DNA from: Holophagae bacterium
GTDB taxonomy: Bacteria; Acidobacteriota; Thermoanaerobaculia; Thermoanaerobaculales; Sulfomarinibacteraceae
Direction of reading: 5' to 3'
Assembly (NCBI GenBank): GCA_030609785.1
Contig: JAUWTC010000080.1
Coordinates: 1-8,480, forward strand
DNA: 8,480 nt
A program made the translations under genes and the position numbers. The notes under the pieces were generated by a model, which made no database searches, was not told the DNA's origin, and saw only the letters and a list, made by a program, of their open reading frames with translations. Below, one piece after another: positions 5,218-8,480 of this stretch. Position 1 is the first letter of the stretch, and every line of letters starts with the position of its first letter.

Positions 5218-6198
5218 TCAGTGCCCGAGCGTTGCGACCATAACGGCCTTGATCGTATGCATGCGATTCTCGGCCTGGTCGAAGACCCGGCTCCACCGGC
5301 CCTCGAAGACCTCGTCCTCGACTTCTCGAATTTCCGGGTACTCGCGGGCGACATCGGTCTCCAAGTTGTGGAACGCCGGCAGACAGTGGAGGAAGATCGC
5401 ATCGCGGCGTCCGGTCATCTCCATCATCTGAGTCGTCACCCGGTAAGGACCCAGGGTAGCGATACGGTCGGCAATCTGCGCCTCCTCGCCCATCGAGGCC
5501 CAGACATCGGTGTAAACAACGTGGGCGCCCTTGACGCCCTCCTCAGCATCGGCCGTTACTGTGACTTTGCCGCCGGTCTCCGAGGCAAGGCCCTCGACCA
5601 TCTGCACCAGTTCGGCCTCGGGATGCAGGCTTGGAGGAGCAACGATTCGAACGTCCATGCCCATCTTGGCGCATCCGACCATCAGGGAGTTGGCCATATT
5701 GTTGCGCCCATCCCCGACGTAGGCGAGGGACAGGCCCTCGAGGCGTCCGAAGGCCTCCTGGACCGTCAGGAGATCGGCCAGGATCTGGGTCGGGTGCCAC
5801 TTGTCGGTCAATCCGTTCCATACCGGAACGCCGGCGTACTCGGCCAGCGTCTCCACCGTCTGGTGTGAGAAACCCCGGAATTCGATACCGTCGAAGAATC
5901 GACCCAGAACCCGCGCGGTGTCGGCCACCGTCTCCTTCTTGCCAAGCTGAATGTCACCCTTGCCCAGATACTCAGGGTGGGCCCCCTCGTCGACACAGGC
6001 GACGACAAAAGCACACCGGGTCCGGGTCGAGGGTTTCTCGAAGATCAGGGCGATGTTCGTGCCCTCCAGGGCCTTGCCGCGAACACCGGCTCTCTTGTTG
6101 GCCTTCAGAGCGGCCGAAAGTGTCAAGAGATCCTTGATTTCTTCCGAAGAAAAATCCACCAACTTCAAGAAATGACGCCCTTTGAGATTCGCAGCCAT
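5218..6198 (-). CDS. argF: Ornithine carbamoyltransferase
   Basis: The 326-residue product transfers the carbamoyl group from carbamoyl phosphate to ornithine, giving citrulline (arginine biosynthesis, or citrulline breakdown if catabolic). All family signatures are intact: the carbamoyl-phosphate loop [12 protein letters not shown] (53-64), [15 protein letters not shown] (95-109), [12 protein letters not shown] (134-145), the ornithine-binding DVWASMGEE (231-239) and the catalytic [10 protein letters not shown] (269-278), then a C-terminal [21 protein letters not shown] helix. Length is normal, and the wording is closest to the ArgF/ArcB type and not to aspartate, putrescine or N-acetyl/succinylornithine carbamoyltransferases. 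Two ATGs are adjacent (6201 and 6198); GGGAGG lies 2 bases from the first and 5 from the second, so MAANLKGRH from 6198 is preferred. The frame runs further upstream, but that extension is low-complexity. It is the first gene of the likely pair with the saccharopine dehydrogenase. Anabolic versus catabolic use cannot be told. Confidence 0.95.
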   Translation of the reverse strand: MAANLKGRHFLKLVDFSSEEIKDLLTLSAALKANKRAGVRGKALEGTNIALIFEKPSTRTRCAFVVACVDEGAHPEYLGKGDIQLGKKETVADTARVLGRFFDGIEFRGFSHQTVETLAEYAGVPVWNGLTDKWHPTQILADLLTVQEAFGRLEGLSLAYVGDGRNNMANSLMVGCAKMGMDVRIVAPPSLHPEAELVQMVEGLASETGGKVTVTADAEEGVKGAHVVYTDVWASMGEEAQIADRIATLGPYRVTTQMMEMTGRRDAIFLHCLPAFHNLETDVAREYPEIREVEDEVFEGRWSRVFDQAENRMHTIKAVMVATLGH

Positions 6199-6203
6199 CA
6201 TCG

Positions 6204-6209
6204 CCTCCC
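6204..6209 (-). promoter_or_regulatory. Ribosome binding site of argF
   Basis: GGGAGG on the minus strand precedes the double ATG (CGATGATG). Spacing of 5 bases favours the second ATG at 6198 over the first at 6201 and argues against the longer upstream extension of the frame. Confidence 0.7.
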
Positions 6210-6325
6210 GATCAGTCGATCTTACCCGCGCCGCCTTCCAATCGGCCCTCCGGGTATCGCCGCGCATGGTACTCCGTGCGCCGGACTTTGCCAAGATGAG
6301 AAATGCGGATTCATCACCAGTCGAA

Positions 6326-6342
6326 GGAGGGGATAAACCTCC
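6326..6342. repeat. Short hairpin in the argF upstream spacer
   Basis: GGAGG (6326-6330) and CCTCC (6338-6342) flank a 7-base GGATAAA loop; shifted pairing of GGGG with CCCC is also possible. Read on the minus strand it is GTAGGGGAGG followed by TTTATCCCCTCC, a wording like hairpin repeats that are scattered in many bacterial genomes. It lies about 130 bases upstream of the argF start. Confidence 0.45.
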
Positions 6343-6389
6343 CCTACAGAAACACGTCCAACCCGGCGGAACCGGAACCAAAAGGAATT

Positions 6390-6437
6390 GATACTGGATT
6401 CCGGAAACTCGATACTGGACTTCTTTCTTCGAGTTTC
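6390..6437. repeat. GATACTGGA direct repeat overlapping a 9-bp inverted repeat
   Basis: GATACTGGA occurs at 6390-6398 and 6411-6419. The inverted repeat GAAACTCGA (6404-6412) / TCGAGTTTC (6429-6437) overlaps the second copy. The unit GATACTGG resembles the GAnGCTGG octamers of the paired elements, but only two units are present. Confidence 0.5.
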
Positions 6438-6561
6438 AAATTGCCCCCCTTGTGGATCCGCTTCGCCGAGTTGGGTTCCGAAACGCTGCTCCTGAGTGTC
6501 TCAATCACTGGAATCGAAAAGGGCGTTCAGGCATGATGGCCTTACTGAAACGGAGAGTGCC

Positions 6562-8480
6562 ATGAAATTCAAACCGCAGCCGTCGAAGATCTCTATGATC
6601 CTGGGGGCCCTGATCCTGATGGCGCCTGCCCTCTGGGCCCAGGGGAACAAGGATTCTCTACCGGAACTTGGCAAGACCGGGGTCGTCATTCCGTGGTCTG
6701 ATTTCAAGACCCTCTTGAATGACCTGCGAGTTCAACCCACTCCAACACCCACTCCGCCCCCACCGGTGGACTATGCCTTTTCCCAATGTCGGATTCAGGC
6801 CAGGGCCGACGACTCCCAGGAGCAGCTCGAGCTCGTCATGAATTTTTCTCTCCAGGTCCTGCGGGATGATCGCTGGGTCGAGGTCCGGGTCGCGCCGGCG
6901 GATCTGGCCCTGGAGTCCGTCGAGATGGACGGTGCGCCCGCCCGTCTCTACCGGAAGAACGGATACTCCTGCCTCGCCCTTCGGGGTCAAGCCCGGCACA
7001 GTTTCGTCCTCAAGGCCCTGGTCCCCGTCTCCCAGTCCCAGGGCCGGCGATGGGCCGATCTGCTCTATCCGCCGGCCCCGGCGGCCCTCCTGGATCTGAC
7101 GATCCCGGTCGGGGGTCTGATGATCACCGCTGAGCCCGGAGTCAGCCGTGGTCCGGAGGAAACCACCGGTCAGACCCGCTTCCGGGCGGCCCTCAAGGGC
7201 GACGGAAGGACTCGAATTTCATGGTTCAAAATGGTGGCCCAGGACGAAAAGGAAACTACGCTTTTCGCTGAAACCCAGACCCTTCTCTCGGTCGGTGAGG
7301 GGAGCTATCACGGAAGAACCCACGTTGCCTACACCATCCACGGCAAAGGCATGCGCTCGGTCGAACTGGAATTGCCCGCGGGCTTGAGCATTCTGGACCT
7401 CTCGGGCCAGGGTATCGAGGGCTGGAATCTGGGCGAGGCGCACGAGGGTCGCGTGCCCCTGAGGATCGCGCTGGATTTCCAGGCAAGGAACGCCTGGCAC
7501 TTTGAAATGGAGTTCGAGGGCATGCTTGATGGAAGTACGACAACCTTCGAGATGCCGGACATCGTGGTCGAGGGAGTTCGGCGGGAACGGGGTTTTCTCG
7601 CGCTGGAGGCGGCGACCAACGTCGAATTGACTCCAGGCGAGCACCTGGAGAATACGGCGCTGATCGATCCTTCGGAAATGCCTCAGACCCTGGCATCACG
7701 AGCCGGCGCCGAGGTTCTCTTTGTTTTCAAGTATCTCCACCACCCGGTCACAGCGGAGATCTCGGTGACCAAACACCAGGACCTGGTGGTCAAGAGGAGC
7801 ATCGCCGAGCAAGCGCGTCTCCTCAGTTTTGTCAGCTCTCAGGGACGCCGCCTCAGCTCTGCGATCTATACCGTCCGGAACAACCGGAAGCAGTTTCTCG
7901 CGGCCACCCTTCCGGCCGGCGCCACCCTCTGGGGCGCCTTCCGCGAGGGCCGGCCTGTGAAGGCCTCGCAGCGGGAGGACGGCGCCATCCTGATTCCCCT
8001 GAAAAAAACCCCTCTGGGCCAGGATGCCCGACCGGCGCCTTTCGACGTCGAGTTGGTCTGGTCGGAGGATGGCCGCCGCCCTGGAGGGCTGGGCCGGCAT
8101 CACTTCATAGCGCCTTCTGTCGACCTCGACGTGCTGGCCATGGACTGGGAAATCTATCTACCCACCGAGCAGCAGTATTTCGTCTTCGGTGGTGATCTGG
8201 AGCCTGTGGATCAGGTTGCGGTCATCCAGGGAGAGATGGGCACGCTGCTTCGACCGGAAGAGGAGCAGGACGCAGAAGACAAGCTCCTGGCATCCAAGCA
8301 AAGAAAATACCAGAGGAATCTCGACGAATCGATGATGTCCTCGCAGATCGGCGCCTCGAATGTGGCACAGATCTGGGACGCGCCCCTGGGCCAGGCAGGC
8401 CAGCGAGGCATGCTGCCGGTCCGTGTGGAAGTACCTCGGCAGGGACGGCTCCTTCGCTTTTCGCGGCGCCTGGTCAGTCC
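6562..8480 (+). CDS. Large exported protein of unknown function, N-terminal part
   Basis: Open from ATG 6562 to the right edge, 639 codons without a stop, so the protein is longer than the window shows. GGAGAG (6552-6557) lies 4 bases before the ATG. Residues 1-27 look like a Sec signal peptide: basic MKFKPQPSK, hydrophobic ISMILGALILMAPALWA, likely cleavage near A26. A segment with VVIPWSDFKTLLNDL (41-55) comes next, then a Thr/Pro-rich linker (PTPTPTPPPPVDY, about 59-71). The rest is beta-rich by eye, e.g. ELVMNFSLQVL, WVEVRVAPADLALESVEMDG, and FVLKALVPVSQSQGRRWADL. I recall proteins with this order (IPW.EFK, Pro linker, then a domain with LESV..DG..) from Acidobacteriota and Planctomycetota, without a known function. 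No catalytic motif is seen. The product is likely periplasmic or surface-exposed; a C-terminal anchor cannot be judged. Confidence 0.85.
   Translation, partial: MKFKPQPSKISMILGALILMAPALWAQGNKDSLPELGKTGVVIPWSDFKTLLNDLRVQPTPTPTPPPPVDYAFSQCRIQARADDSQEQLELVMNFSLQVLRDDRWVEVRVAPADLALESVEMDGAPARLYRKNGYSCLALRGQARHSFVLKALVPVSQSQGRRWADLLYPPAPAALLDLTIPVGGLMITAEPGVSRGPEETTGQTRFRAALKGDGRTRISWFKMVAQDEKETTLFAETQTLLSVGEGSYHGRTHVAYTIHGKGMRSVELELPAGLSILDLSGQGIEGWNLGEAHEGRVPLRIALDFQARNAWHFEMEFEGMLDGSTTTFEMPDIVVEGVRRERGFLALEAATNVELTPGEHLENTALIDPSEMPQTLASRAGAEVLFVFKYLHHPVTAEISVTKHQDLVVKRSIAEQARLLSFVSSQGRRLSSAIYTVRNNRKQFLAATLPAGATLWGAFREGRPVKASQREDGAILIPLKKTPLGQDARPAPFDVELVWSEDGRRPGGLGRHHFIAPSVDLDVLAMDWEIYLPTEQQYFVFGGDLEPVDQVAVIQGEMGTLLRPEEEQDAEDKLLASKQRKYQRNLDESMMSSQIGASNVAQIWDAPLGQAGQRGMLPVRVEVPRQGRLLRFSRRLVS

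Larger units (their letters stand above)
6202..6561. other. Divergent intergenic region between argF and the exported protein gene
   Basis: About 360 bases with no convincing gene on either strand. It must hold the promoters of both argF (leftward) and the gene at 6562 (rightward), but I see no clear -35/-10 pair. Visible structure: a hairpin at 6326-6342, a short repeat plus inverted repeat at 6390-6437, and unremarkable sequence otherwise. Open frames through the region give biased, non-protein-like products. Confidence 0.6.

Noticed and set aside
6202..6381. 61-residue N-terminal extension of argF
   Set aside because: The strong GGGAGG next to the double ATG and the normal family length support the start at 6198.

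Overview
This is a GC-rich bacterial window with long, clean coding frames and intergenic spacers full of short word-like repeats. No marker gene fixes the taxonomy. The gene set (CPA-type antiporter with a TrkA-like tail, saccharopine dehydrogenase next to ornithine carbamoyltransferase, and a large secreted protein of a type I associate with Acidobacteriota and Planctomycetota) suggests a Gram-negative environmental bacterium, perhaps Acidobacteriota. That placement is a guess from general impression.

Left part (1-1803): the first 492 bases hold the N-terminal 164 residues of an AI-2E-family permease on the minus strand. Then comes the most unusual part of the window, two copies of an apparently undescribed structured element of about 338 bp, in opposite orientation (copy A, 514-852, plus; copy B, 1803-1467, minus). 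Each starts with six degenerate octamers (consensus GAnGCTGG), then 8 bases, then a core with strongly conserved boxes separated by hairpins. The hairpin sequences differ between copies but the pairing is kept, which is the signature of a conserved RNA or single-stranded DNA fold. The copies point at each other and enclose a small TPR-like reading frame (944-1330) that looks like the tail of a larger gene.

Middle part (1780-6198): three minus-strand genes. Ornithine carbamoyltransferase (5218-6198) and a saccharopine dehydrogenase (3820-5196) are 21 bases apart and form a likely two-gene operon of arginine/ornithine and lysine metabolism. A spacer with a heptamer repeat and a long inverted repeat follows, then a monovalent cation:proton antiporter with a cytoplasmic nucleotide-binding-like domain (1780-3633). 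The antiporter's stop codon lies inside the octamer tract of copy B.

Right part (6199-8480): a 363-base divergent spacer with small hairpins and repeats separates argF from a plus-strand gene (6562 to the window end) for a large exported protein of unknown function with a signal peptide and a Pro/Thr-rich linker. No tRNA, rRNA, CRISPR array, transposase or phage gene was seen.
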